Translations under genes and position numbers: made by a program
From: VXNE01 sp965206615
Lineage (GTDB): Bacteria; Pseudomonadota; Gammaproteobacteria; Pseudomonadales; Azotimanducaceae
Length of the DNA stretch: 64,000 bases
Direction: 5' to 3'
Assembly: GCA_965206615.1 (NCBI GenBank)
Contig: OZ242219.1
Span: forward strand, 496,001 to 560,000
In this document: one piece after another, positions 35,247 through 44,193 of the stretch
How positions within the stretch are numbered: the first letter of the stretch is position 1
Layout: each line of letters starts with the position of its first letter
Notes under the pieces: model-generated
The model's database searches: none
Told to the model about the DNA's origin: nothing
The model's input: only the letters and a program-made list of their open reading frames with translations

Positions 35247-37916
35247 ATGAGTCTCGACACCTTCCAAACTCGCCAGACGCTCGTCGTCGATGGCAGGGAG
35301 TACGACTACTTCAGCCTGCTCCGGGCGGCCGAGCACGGAGCCGGCGATGTCGCCCGGATGCCGGTCTCGCTCAAGGTTCTGCTCGAGAACCTGCTGCGGT
35401 TCGAGGACGGTGAGGTCGTGACGGCGGAGGATATCCGCGCGCTGGCCGGATGGGTCGACACGGCGCCGGGTGCCCGGGAGATCGCCTACCGCCCGGCGCG
35501 CGTGCTGATGCAGGACTTCACGGGCGTACCCGCGGTAGCGGACCTCGCGGCGATGCGCAGCGCCGTCGTCGAGGCGGGTCACGACCCGGCCATCATCAAT
35601 CCGCTGTCCCCCGTCGATCTCGTCATCGACCACTCCGTCATGGTGGACCGCTTCGGCGACGCCGGCGCCTTCGACGACAACGTCGCCCTCGAGATGGAGC
35701 GCAACCGGGAGCGCTACCGGTTCCTGCGCTGGGGGCAGCAGGCGTTCGACAACTTCCGGGTCGTGCCGCCGGGCACGGGCATCTGTCACCAGGTCAATCT
35801 CGAGTACCTCGCCCGCACCGTGTGGACGCGCGAAGAGAACGGACGCACGGTCGCGTACCCGGACACCCTGGTCGGTACCGACAGCCACACGACGATGATC
35901 AACGGCCTGGGGGTTCTGGGCTGGGGCGTCGGCGGCATCGAAGCGGAGGCGGCGATGCTCGGCCAGCCGTTCTCGCTGCTCATTCCGGAGGTCGTCGGTT
36001 TCCGTCTGTCGGGCGAACTCGCCGACGGGATCACGGCGACGGACCTGGTGCTGCATGTGGTCGAGATGCTCCGCGCGCGCGGCGTCGTCGGGAAGTTCGT
36101 CGAGTTCTTCGGCGACGGCCTCGACCACCTGCCGCTCGCTGACCGGGCCACGATCGCCAACATGGCCCCCGAGTACGGCGCGACGTGCGGGCTCTTTCCC
36201 GTCGACGGCGAGACGATCGACTACCTCAGGCTCTCCGGTCGTCCTGAGGAGGACATCGCGCTGGTGGAGGCCTATGCGAAGGCCCAGGGCATGTGGCGCG
36301 ATCCGGCGGTGGAGCCGGTTTTCACGGATACCCTGGAGCTCGATCTCGGCACCGTCGTGCCCTCGCTCGCGGGTCCGAGCCGCCCGCAGGATCGCGTGGC
36401 CATGCACCAGCTCGGCCAGGCGTTCGACGATGCCCTGGCGTTGCAGGGGCGCCAGGACACCGGCCGTGTCGCGGTGCCGGGGGAAGACTTCGACCTCGGC
36501 CACGGGGACGTGGTGATCGCGGCGATCACCTCCTGCACCAATACCTCGAATCCGGCCGTCATGCTCGGTGCGGGACTCGTGGCCAGAAGGGCGCTCGAGC
36601 GGGGTCTTTCGGTCAAGCCCTGGGTCAAGACTTCGCTGGCCCCGGGATCCAAGGTCGTCACGGAGTATCTCGACGAGACGGGCCTGGGAGATGCCCTCGA
36701 CGCGTTGGGTTTCAACCTGGTGGGTTACGGCTGCACGACCTGTATCGGCAACTCGGGACCCTTGCCCGAACCGATCTCCGCCGCCATCGAGGCGGGCGAC
36801 CTGGTGGTCGGGTCCGTGCTGTCGGGCAACCGCAATTTCGAGGGCCGCGTACACCAGGAAGTGCGGACGAACTGGCTGGCGTCGCCGCCGCTCGTCGTGG
36901 CCTACGCGATCGCCGGAACCACCCGCATCGACCTGGCCAACGACGCCATCGGCCAGGACGGGGAGGGCCGCGACGTCTTCCTCGCGGATATCTGGCCGAG
37001 TACGCGGGAAGTGCGCGACGCGGTTGCCGCCGTGTCGGCAGAGATGTTCCAGCGACAGTACGCGGACGTGTTCGCCGGTCCCGACGCGTGGCGCGCGATC
37101 CGGATCGAGGCAGGCGGCACGTACGCCTGGGAGAACTCGACCTACATCAAGCAGCCGCCGTTCTTCAGCGTCGGAACGCATCCCGATCAGGAACTGGCGG
37201 TGCGCGGCGCCCGGATCCTGGCGCTGCTTGGGGACTCGGTGACCACCGACCACATCTCGCCGGCCGGCGCGATCCAGCCGACGAGCCCGGCCGGAGAGTA
37301 CCTGCAGCAGGCCGGAGTGGTCGTTTCGGACTTCAATTCCTACGGCTCGCGCCGCGGCAATCACGAAGTGATGATGCGCGGCACGTTCGCCAACATCCGC
37401 ATCCGAAACGAGATGGTCCCGGCCGTGGAAGGGGGATACACCACCCATATCCCGAGCGGAGACAACATCTCGATCTACGATGCGGCGGTGCGCTACCAGG
37501 GCGAGGAAACGCCGCTGGTCGTCTTCGCCGGCAAGGAGTACGGCACCGGCTCGAGCCGCGACTGGGCGGCGAAAGGCACGCGCCTGCTCGGCGTGCGCGC
37601 GGTGATCGCCGAGAGCTTCGAGCGGATCCACCGCTCGAACCTCATCGCGATGGGCGTGCTGCCGCTGGCGTTCCAGGACGGTACGACGCGGAAGTCGCTC
37701 GGCCTCGTCGGGGACGAAATCGTGGATCTGGCGCTACCCGCTGGTGTGGACGCGCCCGCCCCGCGGCAGGACCTCGACCTCACGATCCGGCGCGCCGACG
37801 GCACGACCGAAACGATGGCGGTCCACAGCCGCATCGACACGCAGACGGAACTGGAGTACTTCCAGGTCGGCGGCATCTTGCAGTTCGTGCTGAACCGACT
37901 CGTCGAAGCGGCGTGA
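35247..37916 (+). CDS. acnA: Aconitate hydratase A
   Basis: An 889-residue aconitase that interconverts citrate and isocitrate in the TCA cycle. Iron-sulfur cluster ligands are Cys 430 (SCTNTSNP) and Cys 496/499 (YGCTTCIGNSG). DSHTTMINGLGVLGWGVGG and the C-terminal swivel domain motifs (GDSVTTDHISPAG, YGSRRGNHEVMMRGTF, GKEYGTGSSRDWAAKG) are all present. ATG 35247 is chosen over an earlier in-frame start. The last codon overlaps the GTG of the HAD phosphatase gene, so acnA, the phosphatase and the amidohydrolase form one operon. A moonlighting RNA-binding role is known for the family but not testable here. Confidence 0.97.
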   Translation: MSLDTFQTRQTLVVDGREYDYFSLLRAAEHGAGDVARMPVSLKVLLENLLRFEDGEVVTAEDIRALAGWVDTAPGAREIAYRPARVLMQDFTGVPAVADLAAMRSAVVEAGHDPAIINPLSPVDLVIDHSVMVDRFGDAGAFDDNVALEMERNRERYRFLRWGQQAFDNFRVVPPGTGICHQVNLEYLARTVWTREENGRTVAYPDTLVGTDSHTTMINGLGVLGWGVGGIEAEAAMLGQPFSLLIPEVVGFRLSGELADGITATDLVLHVVEMLRARGVVGKFVEFFGDGLDHLPLADRATIANMAPEYGATCGLFPVDGETIDYLRLSGRPEEDIALVEAYAKAQGMWRDPAVEPVFTDTLELDLGTVVPSLAGPSRPQDRVAMHQLGQAFDDALALQGRQDTGRVAVPGEDFDLGHGDVVIAAITSCTNTSNPAVMLGAGLVARRALERGLSVKPWVKTSLAPGSKVVTEYLDETGLGDALDALGFNLVGYGCTTCIGNSGPLPEPISAAIEAGDLVVGSVLSGNRNFEGRVHQEVRTNWLASPPLVVAYAIAGTTRIDLANDAIGQDGEGRDVFLADIWPSTREVRDAVAAVSAEMFQRQYADVFAGPDAWRAIRIEAGGTYAWENSTYIKQPPFFSVGTHPDQELAVRGARILALLGDSVTTDHISPAGAIQPTSPAGEYLQQAGVVVSDFNSYGSRRGNHEVMMRGTFANIRIRNEMVPAVEGGYTTHIPSGDNISIYDAAVRYQGEETPLVVFAGKEYGTGSSRDWAAKGTRLLGVRAVIAESFERIHRSNLIAMGVLPLAFQDGTTRKSLGLVGDEIVDLALPAGVDAPAPRQDLDLTIRRADGTTETMAVHSRIDTQTELEYFQVGGILQFVLNRLVEAA

Positions 37917-38623
37917 CCTCCGCCACCGGGGAGTCGGCCGCGGGGGCGGTGCGGCGAGCTCCGAAGGCACTGGTCTTCGACATGGACGGCCTGCTGCTCG
38001 ACACCGAGCGCATCGCTCGGGACACGTTCGTGGAAGCATCCCGGGCCGCCGGCTGGTCGTCGCCCGACATGGCGGTCTATGCGCGCTGCATCGGGGTGTC
38101 GGGCCGGGACGGCGGTGCGATTCTGTGCGCGGGCTATGGGCGCGACTTTCCGTGGGAGACGGTGCGGACGGCGTGGGCGGCACGCTACCTCGACCACGTG
38201 GAGAATCGGCCGGTCGACGTCAAACCCGGGGCGGTGGAACTGCTCGCCTATTGCCGGGCGGAGCACATCCCGTGCGCGCTCGCCACGTCCACGCATGAGC
38301 GCCTGGCGACCCGGAAGCTCGCGCTCGCGGGCATGGCGGACTGCTTCCCGATCCGGGTGACGGGCGACATGGTGCGCCGTGGCAAACCCGATCCGGAGCC
38401 TTTCCTGACCGCGGCCGAACGGCTCGGGGCGCTACCCGGGCAGTGCTGGGCGCTCGAGGACTCGACGAACGGGGTGCGCTCCGCGTGGGCCGCGGGTTTC
38501 TGGGTGTTCCAGGTGCCGGACCTGGTCGAGCCTCCGCCGGAACTCCGTCGGTTGGGACACACCGTCGTTGGCGCGTTATACGATGTGCTCGAGGTACTGC
38601 GACGAGCAAGGAGCGGAACATGA
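37913..38623 (+). CDS. HAD-superfamily phosphatase (beta-phosphoglucomutase-like)
   Basis: A 236-residue haloacid dehalogenase-type hydrolase. Motif I is FDMDGLLLDTE, motif II is ALATSTHE, motif III is the Lys of RRGKPDPEPF and motif IV is LEDSTNGVRSAWAAG. The helical cap between motifs I and II is of the C1 type used by phosphosugar phosphatases. The start is GTG 37913, overlapping the acnA stop, and its stop overlaps the start of the amidohydrolase gene. It may clear a damaged or side-product sugar phosphate. Confidence 0.87.
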   Translation: MTSATGESAAGAVRRAPKALVFDMDGLLLDTERIARDTFVEASRAAGWSSPDMAVYARCIGVSGRDGGAILCAGYGRDFPWETVRTAWAARYLDHVENRPVDVKPGAVELLAYCRAEHIPCALATSTHERLATRKLALAGMADCFPIRVTGDMVRRGKPDPEPFLTAAERLGALPGQCWALEDSTNGVRSAWAAGFWVFQVPDLVEPPPELRRLGHTVVGALYDVLEVLRRARSGT

Positions 38624-39744
38624 CCCAGGTGGTGGATGCGGACGGCCATGTGCTGGAACCCGCGGACACGTGGGAACGGTACATCGACCCGGCCTTCCGG
38701 GACCGCGCGATCCGCATCGCGCGGGACGATACCGGGCTCGAGCGGCTGTATTTCGACAACAAGCCGATGGAGTTGTTACGCGGCAACCTCGGCACCCTCG
38801 GCGGCATCGATCTCGAGCCGGCCAAGTTCGGCGCCCTCCAGCGCGAGTACACCTATGCGGACGGCTCTCCTCCGGGTTCCTACGATCCGGCCAGCCGCCT
38901 CGAAGTGATGGACAGCGAAGGCATCGACCGGGTGCTCCTGTATCCGACGATCGGCATCTGCTGGGAGGGCAACGTCGACGATCCGGCGCTGGCGACGGCG
39001 TACACCCGGGCCTACAACCGCTGGATCGCGGACTTCTGCCGGCACGACCCGAACCGCCTCTACCCCGTGGCGCATATCTCCCTGATCGATCCCGAGGGCG
39101 CGGTGGAAGAGGTCATCCGCGCGCGCCGGGACGGCTGCGTCGGGGTGTACCTCTCGCCGGACGCCCCCGCGCGCAACGGGCGGCTGCTGTCGGACCCCGT
39201 CCATGCCCGCTTCTGGGAGACGGTCCAGGATCTCGACATGCCGATCGGCTTCCACGTGGTGGTGCGTGAGCAGAACGCGTTCCAGCACATGTCCGATCCG
39301 GTGGGCAACGGGCTCTTCTTCTTCGCGTTTCTCGCCATCGACGTGATGGCGGCCTTCACTGCGATGATGAGCGCCGGGATGTTCGAGAGGTATCCACGGC
39401 TCAAGTGCTCGGTGCTGGAGGCGGGCGGCAACTGGATTTCGGCATGGCTGGACCGCCTCGACCACAAGTACGAGGTCATGCGCTCGATCATGCCGCTCAC
39501 CATGAAGCCGAGCGAGTACTTCTTCCGGCAATGCCTGATCTCGATGGACCCGGACGAGGGCATGACGGCGGAAGTCGTACGCCACATCGGCGCGGACTAC
39601 GTCACCTGGGCATCGGACTATCCGCACATCGACGCGTCCTACGGCGTGGTGGCCCAGATGCGCGAGAGCGTCGCCTCGCTACCTCGGGATGCCCGGGACA
39701 AGGTGCTTGGCGAGAACGTGTTGCGGTTCTACGGGTTGACCTGA
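38620..39744 (+). CDS. Amidohydrolase 2 family protein (metal-dependent TIM barrel)
   Basis: A 374-residue TIM-barrel hydrolase/decarboxylase of the amidohydrolase-related family. It begins VVDADGHVLEPADTWERYI (metal-binding D-x-H type motif) and has the HISLIDPEGA strand, GFHVVVRE with a ligand His, and the terminal WASDYPHIDASYG, whose Asp completes the site. It resembles the 'amidohydrolase' enzymes near 5-carboxyvanillate or aminocarboxymuconate decarboxylases. The start overlaps the HAD stop (ATGA) with AAGGAG upstream. A shortened relative is encoded at 62417-63118. Confidence 0.87.
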   Translation: MTQVVDADGHVLEPADTWERYIDPAFRDRAIRIARDDTGLERLYFDNKPMELLRGNLGTLGGIDLEPAKFGALQREYTYADGSPPGSYDPASRLEVMDSEGIDRVLLYPTIGICWEGNVDDPALATAYTRAYNRWIADFCRHDPNRLYPVAHISLIDPEGAVEEVIRARRDGCVGVYLSPDAPARNGRLLSDPVHARFWETVQDLDMPIGFHVVVREQNAFQHMSDPVGNGLFFFAFLAIDVMAAFTAMMSAGMFERYPRLKCSVLEAGGNWISAWLDRLDHKYEVMRSIMPLTMKPSEYFFRQCLISMDPDEGMTAEVVRHIGADYVTWASDYPHIDASYGVVAQMRESVASLPRDARDKVLGENVLRFYGLT

Positions 39745-39750
39745 GCGCCG

Positions 39751-39932
39751 TAGGGGGACGGACGGGTTTGTCCCGTGCCGAAGCGACCGCGATGTCCCGA
39801 CACGGGCGATTGCAGGGCCCGGGCTTGTCCCGTCCCGTCTCGAATTCATGTATTGCCGGGATCGGGCTTGTCCCGTCCCGTCTCGAAATCGTGCACGGCG
39901 TCAGGACGGGCGACCACAAGGGTCGCCCCTAC
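39751..39932. repeat. Cluster of short dispersed repeats
   Basis: The region contains two copies of GGGCTTGTCCCGTCCCGTCT with CGAA following (39821-39844 and 39864-39887), a related GGGTTTGTCCCGT (from about 39766), and one perfect copy of the GGGCGACC...GGTCGCCCCTAC element (39908-39932), identical to 23350-23374. It fills most of the space between the amidohydrolase gene and the next small gene. Confidence 0.65.
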
Positions 39933-39987
39933 ACGTCCCGCGCTGAGTCAGCCGCCAAAGCTCGACACGGGCGACGACAAGCGTCGT

Positions 39988-40164
39988 TCAGCGCAGTCGT
40001 TCACAACGGTAGATCTGGTCGTTATGGTAGAACTTGCCCTCCGTGACGCATTGCGTGCGTGCGGACTTGATGCCGAGTCCGTAGGCGATACCGATCGCGA
40101 ACACGAAGGCGAGCAGCACTCCGGTCCAGACGAAGAAGCGGTCGGGGGTGACGAACCGAGACAT
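39988..40164 (-). CDS. Small single-span membrane protein
   Basis: A 58-residue product from ATG 40164 (MSRFVTPDRFFVW...). There is one hydrophobic helix (VWTGVLLAFVFAIGIAYGLGI) and a short C-terminal domain with two Cys (TQCVTEGKFYHND, IYRCERLR) that would be periplasmic if the N-terminus is inside. A longer frame to 40209 exists. No family is recognised. It diverges from the molybdopterin oxidoreductase-like gene. Confidence 0.5.
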   Translation of the reverse strand: MSRFVTPDRFFVWTGVLLAFVFAIGIAYGLGIKSARTQCVTEGKFYHNDQIYRCERLR

Positions 40165-40250
40165 CGCCGGATTGTGGGACAGAGGTTCGCCCTCACGCAA
40201 CCGGTGCAACGAGCCGCCACCGGGCGGCGAGCGGGAGAGGGGTTACGAGC

Positions 40251-41165
40251 ATGCAGTCGAACCTGGTCGAGAGAGTAGTGGAGAAACGGGTCGTCTGCTC
40301 GAGCTGCGACGGCTTCTGTCCCGTCAGTGCGAAGGTGGTCGACGGCAGGGTCGTCAAGGTCGCGGCCCGCAAGGACCCGTTCCTGAAGGACGTGATCTGC
40401 ATGCAGGGCGCCTACGCGCCGAAGTCGTTCGCGCACCCCGACCGCCTCATGTTTCCGCGGCGGCGCGTCGGCGAGCGCGGCGCCGGCGAGTGGCGCCGGG
40501 TGAGCTGGGAGGAGGCCCTCGACGACATCGCGGCGCGCCTGCGGACGGTGGTGGACCGCTACGGCCCGGAGGCGTTCGCGGTGGCCACGAGCAACCGGAA
40601 CACGACGGTCGACGACCAGTACTTCCAGACCGGCCAGCGACACGTCCCCGAACTGCGCCGGCGTGCCCCGGAACCGACCGCGTACCTGCATCCCGAGGAT
40701 GCCGAGACGTATGGACTGCGCCATGGCGACTGGGCCTGGGTCGAGACGACGAAGGCGCGCGTCGCCATGCGCGCGGATGTCCGGGACCAGATGCCAAAAA
40801 GCCTCGTGCGCGTCCCGCACGGCTGGTGGAAGCCGGAGTCGGCGCAGGGCCTCGAACGTCTGTCCGGTATGCGGACGTTTTCGGATGCGCAGTTGTCCGA
40901 CGACGAGGACATGAGCCTGATGGACCTCGAGCAGGGCATTCCGCACCTGAAGGGCGTCCCCTGCCGTGTGACGAAGCTCACCGCCGACGAGCTGGCGGAC
41001 CTCGAGGCACGGTACGGCAGGCCGTCGGAACTGCCGCCCGGCCCGGCGGCCAGGGTGCATGCCCGCACCGAAGCGCGGGACTTCATGTACGACCCGGACA
41101 TCGGCGATGGCGTCGAGTGGGAGGCCATCGAACTGGCCCTGTACGGGAAGGGCTCGCTGAACTGA
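40251..41165 (+). CDS. Molybdopterin oxidoreductase, internally deleted mini-form
   Basis: A 304-residue open frame. The first about 110 residues are a normal start of a molybdopterin oxidoreductase: the Fe4S4 domain with CSSCDGFC and a later Cys in VICMQG, then WRRVSWEEALDDIAARL. Around residue 125 the sequence passes directly into the C-terminal molybdopterin dinucleotide-binding domain (GQRHVPELRR, YLHPEDAETYGLRHGDWAWVET, PHGWWKPE). About 350-400 residues forming the catalytic core are missing, without a frameshift. Activity as a molybdoenzyme is very unlikely, although the frame remains intact. ATG 40251 has GAGAGG upstream. Confidence 0.7.
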   Translation: MQSNLVERVVEKRVVCSSCDGFCPVSAKVVDGRVVKVAARKDPFLKDVICMQGAYAPKSFAHPDRLMFPRRRVGERGAGEWRRVSWEEALDDIAARLRTVVDRYGPEAFAVATSNRNTTVDDQYFQTGQRHVPELRRRAPEPTAYLHPEDAETYGLRHGDWAWVETTKARVAMRADVRDQMPKSLVRVPHGWWKPESAQGLERLSGMRTFSDAQLSDDEDMSLMDLEQGIPHLKGVPCRVTKLTADELADLEARYGRPSELPPGPAARVHARTEARDFMYDPDIGDGVEWEAIELALYGKGSLN

Positions 41166-41211
41166 AACCACAGCGCACCTTCCTCGAATCCAGACGACCC
41201 GGAGCACGCCG

Positions 41212-42234
41212 GTGGCAAGCCAGACCGATGACCTGCGCATACGTCGCACCCGGCCGCTGATCACGCCGGCCATCCTCGAAGAGGAGATCCCGATCGGTGC
41301 CGAGGCCGCGCGGACGGTCAGCGCGGCGCGGCGCACTGTGGCGGACATCGTCCACCGGCGGGACGCCCGGCTGCTCGCGATCGTGGGCCCGTGCTCGGTC
41401 CACGACCCGACCGCCGTGCGGGAGTACGCGGCGCGTCTCGCGCCGCTGGCCGCATCGGTTGCCGAGCGGGTCTCGGTCGTCATGCGCGTCTACTTCGAGA
41501 AGCCCCGCACCACGGTCGGCTGGAAGGGTTACATCAACGACCCGGGGCTTGATGAGACCTACCAGGTGAACGCGGGGCTCCGCGGCGCGCGAACGCTGCT
41601 CGCGGACATCGTCGCCCTGGGATTGCCGGCCGCCACGGAATTCCTGGACACGACCTTCGGCCAGTACTACACGGACTTCATCAGCTGGGGCGCGATCGGG
41701 GCGCGCACGGTCGAAAGCCAGATCCACCGGCAACTCGCGTCGGGTCTCTCGATGCCGGTGGGCATCAAGAACCGCACCGACGGCAACGTCGCCGTGGCCG
41801 TGGACGCGGTGGTCGCCGCGCGTCGCTCGCATCACTTCCCGTCCCTCACCAAGGAAGGCGCGCCGGCACTGCTGGAGACCCGCGGCAACGAGGACTGCCA
41901 TCTCGTGCTGCGCGGCGGGACGCAGCCCAACTACGATGCGGACGCCGTTGCGCTGGCGATCGGGGCCCTCGATGCGCGTGGGCTCGACGCGGGCATCCTC
42001 GTCGACTGCAGTCACGGCAACAGCCGCAAGGATCCGGCACGCCAGGAGGAGGCCCTCCAAGCGGTGCTCGAGCAACGGCGGGCCGGCAACGGGCGGCTGG
42101 TCGGGGTGATGTTGGAGAGCCATCTGGTAGCGGGTCGACAGGACACCCCGGTCACCTACGGGCAGAGCATTACCGACGCGTGTCTCGGCTGGGCGGACAC
42201 CGAGCGGCTGATCCGCCGTCTTGCAGACGGGTAA
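41212..42234 (+). CDS. aroG: 3-deoxy-7-phosphoheptulonate (DAHP) synthase, class I
   Basis: A 340-residue enzyme that condenses phosphoenolpyruvate and erythrose 4-phosphate in the first step of the shikimate pathway. LLAIVGPCSVHD (metal Cys), VMRVYFEKPRTTVGWKG, ATEFLDTTFGQYYTDF, the GAIGARTVESQIHR helix, GIKNRTDGN and VDCSHGNSRKDP are all diagnostic of the AroFGH family. The start is GTG 41212. The N-terminal about 45 residues, which carry feedback control in the family, are present, but which aromatic amino acid inhibits cannot be read. The symbol follows the family and not proven isozyme specificity. Confidence 0.93.
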   Translation: MASQTDDLRIRRTRPLITPAILEEEIPIGAEAARTVSAARRTVADIVHRRDARLLAIVGPCSVHDPTAVREYAARLAPLAASVAERVSVVMRVYFEKPRTTVGWKGYINDPGLDETYQVNAGLRGARTLLADIVALGLPAATEFLDTTFGQYYTDFISWGAIGARTVESQIHRQLASGLSMPVGIKNRTDGNVAVAVDAVVAARRSHHFPSLTKEGAPALLETRGNEDCHLVLRGGTQPNYDADAVALAIGALDARGLDAGILVDCSHGNSRKDPARQEEALQAVLEQRRAGNGRLVGVMLESHLVAGRQDTPVTYGQSITDACLGWADTERLIRRLADG

Positions 42235-42297
42235 CGGGTACCGTTCTGCCGTCTCGCACACTGCGGGCAAGGGACGGCGGGGCCGGCCCCGGGGCGC

Positions 42298-43935
42298 TCA
42301 GTCGGCCGACGATCCCGCCAGCCGCTTCGCGGCCTCGCGTAGTTCCACCTTGCGGATCTTGCCGGAGGCCGTCATGGGGAAGGCGTCGAGGAAGAAGACC
42401 CGGCGGGGAATCTTGAAGCTCGCGACCTTGCCGCGGCAGTACGCGAGGATGTCGGCCGCGTCGGCCTCGGTGCCCGGCTGTCGTTCGATGAACGCCACCG
42501 CCACCTCCGACAGCCGATGGTCCGGCAGACCGACGACGGCCACCTGCCGCACCGCGGGATGGTCGAGCAGCAGCCCTTCCACTTCCATGGGATCGACGTT
42601 CTCACCGCCGACCTTGAGCATGTCCTTGAAGCGGCCGAGGAAGCGGATGTGGCCGTCAGCGTGCCGCTCGCCCATGTCGCCCGTACGGAACCAGCCGTCC
42701 TCGTCGTAGGACTCCGCGGTCTCCTTCGGCTTCTTGTAGTACCCGAGCATCAGGCCGTAACCCCGGACGCGCAGTTCGCCAGGCGTACCATCGGGCCGCT
42801 CCTGCCCGGTATCGGGATCGACCACCCGGAACTCGTATCCCGGTGCGGGATACCCGGAACTCTCCAGGCGATGCGGCGCATCGTCGTCGAGGGCGGACAC
42901 CGCGGCCCCGACCCACATTTCGGTCATGCCGAACGCGGACAGCGCCTTGAGCGGGGCGAGCACCCGGGCACCCCGATAGGCGACCGGCGTCGCGCTCAGC
43001 ATACCGGCGGCGAACACGCCGGTGCGCAGGCTGCTCAAGTCGCGGGCATGCGCTTCCTGGGCGTCGCACAGCATCTGCATGTGGGCTTCGAAGCCGTGGG
43101 CGACGGTCGCGCCTTCGCGTTCGACGAGGTCGAGGGATTCGTCCGCGTCGAAGTTGGCCGTGAGGACCTGTCGGGCACCCGTCACCATGGACATCAGGGC
43201 CGCCTCCGAGTACCCGAACGCGTGGAACAGCGGCAGGTAGCTCAGGATCGTGTCGCGTTCGGTGATCGCCATGCGGAAGCCGCGTTCCTCGACGTTGCGG
43301 ATCAGCTTGTGGCTGTGCAGGACGCCCTTGGGAAATCCCGTGGTGCCGGATGTGTACATGATGAGGACCGGGTCGTCCGGATCGACGGCGGCGGCACGCT
43401 CGGCCAGTTCGGCGTCGGACACCGCGTCTGCGCGCGCCAGGGCGGACCCCCAGGACGCGGTTCCGGGATGCTTGTCGGCGCCGACGATCACGACGCTCCG
43501 AAGAGCCGGGAACGACGGATCCCGCACGCTTTCGCCGACCGTGGGCAGGGCGACGGTCTCGCGCACCATGCCGAGGTAGTCGATCGGGCCCGACACGTCG
43601 TGCGTGATCAGCATCGCGCTGTCGGACTGGCGCAGCACGTACTTGAGATCCTGGGTGCGGAAGCGGGTGTTCACCGGCACCTGTACCGCGCCGACCTGCG
43701 CCACCGCGAACATCAGGAAGATCCACTCCGAGCGGTTGTTGAGCCACAGTGAAACGTGATCTCCCGCGCCGACGCCGAGGACCATCAGCGCTTTCGCGGC
43801 GCGGTCGATCTCGTCTTTCAGTTCGGCGAACGTGTAGTGCTGATCCTCGAAGACGAGGCCCTCCCGCGCACCGAAGCGGCGCGCCGTCTCGTCGGGCAGA
43901 TCGCCGAAGCGACGCCTGGGGTACCAGTCGGTCAT
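42298..43935 (-). CDS. Acyl-CoA synthetase (AMP-forming)
   Basis: A 545-residue ANL-superfamily ligase that activates a carboxylic acid to its acyl-CoA through an acyl-adenylate. The P-loop is MYTSGTTGFPKGVLHSH (about residue 180). A5-type GFEAHM, FGMTEMWVG, the hinge DGWFRTGDMGE and LGRFKDMLKVGGENVDPMEVE follow, and the catalytic Lys lies in MTASGKIRK near the C-terminus. ATG 43935 is chosen; the frame stays open upstream through the thrS leader region, which is spurious. It diverges from thrS. The acyl substrate is not evident. Confidence 0.92.
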   Translation of the reverse strand: MTDWYPRRRFGDLPDETARRFGAREGLVFEDQHYTFAELKDEIDRAAKALMVLGVGAGDHVSLWLNNRSEWIFLMFAVAQVGAVQVPVNTRFRTQDLKYVLRQSDSAMLITHDVSGPIDYLGMVRETVALPTVGESVRDPSFPALRSVVIVGADKHPGTASWGSALARADAVSDAELAERAAAVDPDDPVLIMYTSGTTGFPKGVLHSHKLIRNVEERGFRMAITERDTILSYLPLFHAFGYSEAALMSMVTGARQVLTANFDADESLDLVEREGATVAHGFEAHMQMLCDAQEAHARDLSSLRTGVFAAGMLSATPVAYRGARVLAPLKALSAFGMTEMWVGAAVSALDDDAPHRLESSGYPAPGYEFRVVDPDTGQERPDGTPGELRVRGYGLMLGYYKKPKETAESYDEDGWFRTGDMGERHADGHIRFLGRFKDMLKVGGENVDPMEVEGLLLDHPAVRQVAVVGLPDHRLSEVAVAFIERQPGTEADAADILAYCRGKVASFKIPRRVFFLDAFPMTASGKIRKVELREAAKRLAGSSAD

Positions 43936-44017
43936 GGGGTATTCGCGGGGCGGCCAGGGCACCGGGGCCGATGTTGACACGGACGGGCAGAGCATCGCAC
44001 GTGCGGGGCAGCGAACG

Positions 44018-44045
44018 TTGCCTTTTCCCCGGGTCACACTATCAT
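44018..44045 (+). promoter_or_regulatory. Promoter of the thrS leader
   Basis: TTGCCT (44018-44023), a 16-bp spacer and TATCAT (44040-44045). It would start RNA at about 44052, only a few bases before the leader reading frame and about 200 bases before thrS. Confidence 0.55.
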
Positions 44046-44055
44046 TGCGCCCGTC

Positions 44056-44115
44056 ATGCGCACCTCCCGACCCACGGCTACGGCGACTGCCACCCCTCCC
44101 GGGTGGGCCGCCTGA
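44056..44115 (+). CDS. thrS leader peptide, threonine-rich
   Basis: A 19-codon frame, ATG 44056 to TGA 44113-44115, reading MRTSRPTATATATPPGWAA. Five of 19 residues are Thr (positions 3, 7, 9, 11, 13), four of them in the run T-A-T-A-T-A-T. It lies in the 5' leader of a threonyl-tRNA synthetase gene and is followed by alternative hairpins and a T-run terminator, as in amino-acid attenuators where ribosome stalling at scarce-tRNA codons prevents termination. No Shine-Dalgarno is visible, and the predicted RNA start is very close, so translation would be nearly leaderless. That is the weak point. Confidence 0.6.
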   Translation: MRTSRPTATATATPPGWAA

Positions 44116-44151
44116 GTTTGTCTGGAGCACAGGCGGTCCGATGGGGCCGCC
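44107..44151 (+). promoter_or_regulatory. Mutually exclusive hairpins of the thrS leader
   Basis: Segment 1 (GCCGCCTG, 44107-44114) overlaps the leader stop and pairs with segment 2 (CAGGCGGT, 44130-44137). Segment 2 (GGCGGTCC, 44132-44139) can instead pair with segment 3 (GGGCCGCC, 44144-44151) in an 8-bp stem with loop GATG. Both cannot form together. The G-run in segment 3 could also reach the C-run of the terminator arm (44162-44165). Confidence 0.5.
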
Positions 44152-44158
44152 CGCTCGG

Positions 44159-44192
44159 AAACCCCGGCCGGCGTCCGCCACCGGGGTTTTTT
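44159..44192 (+). terminator. Intrinsic terminator in the thrS leader (attenuator)
   Basis: A 9-bp stem AAACCCCGG / CCGGGGTTT (44159-44167 and 44181-44189) with a 13-base loop, then six T in all. The nearest plus-strand gene upstream ends at 42234 and the gene between is on the other strand, so the terminator can only act on the thrS leader. Confidence 0.8.
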
Positions 44193-44193
44193 C

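Noticed and set aside
34872..37631. A 919-codon minus-strand frame opposite acnA
   Set aside because: It is a shadow of the aconitase gene. No recognisable protein features.
39751..39932. Repeat cluster considered as a CRISPR array
   Set aside because: The units differ in sequence and spacing, and there are no regular spacers or cas genes.
44097..44112. GGGTGGGCCGCC in the thrS leader resembling the T-box antiterminator core
   Set aside because: It lacks the full T-box core and specifier-loop architecture, and T-box elements are not expected in this group. The Thr-codon leader peptide explains the region better.
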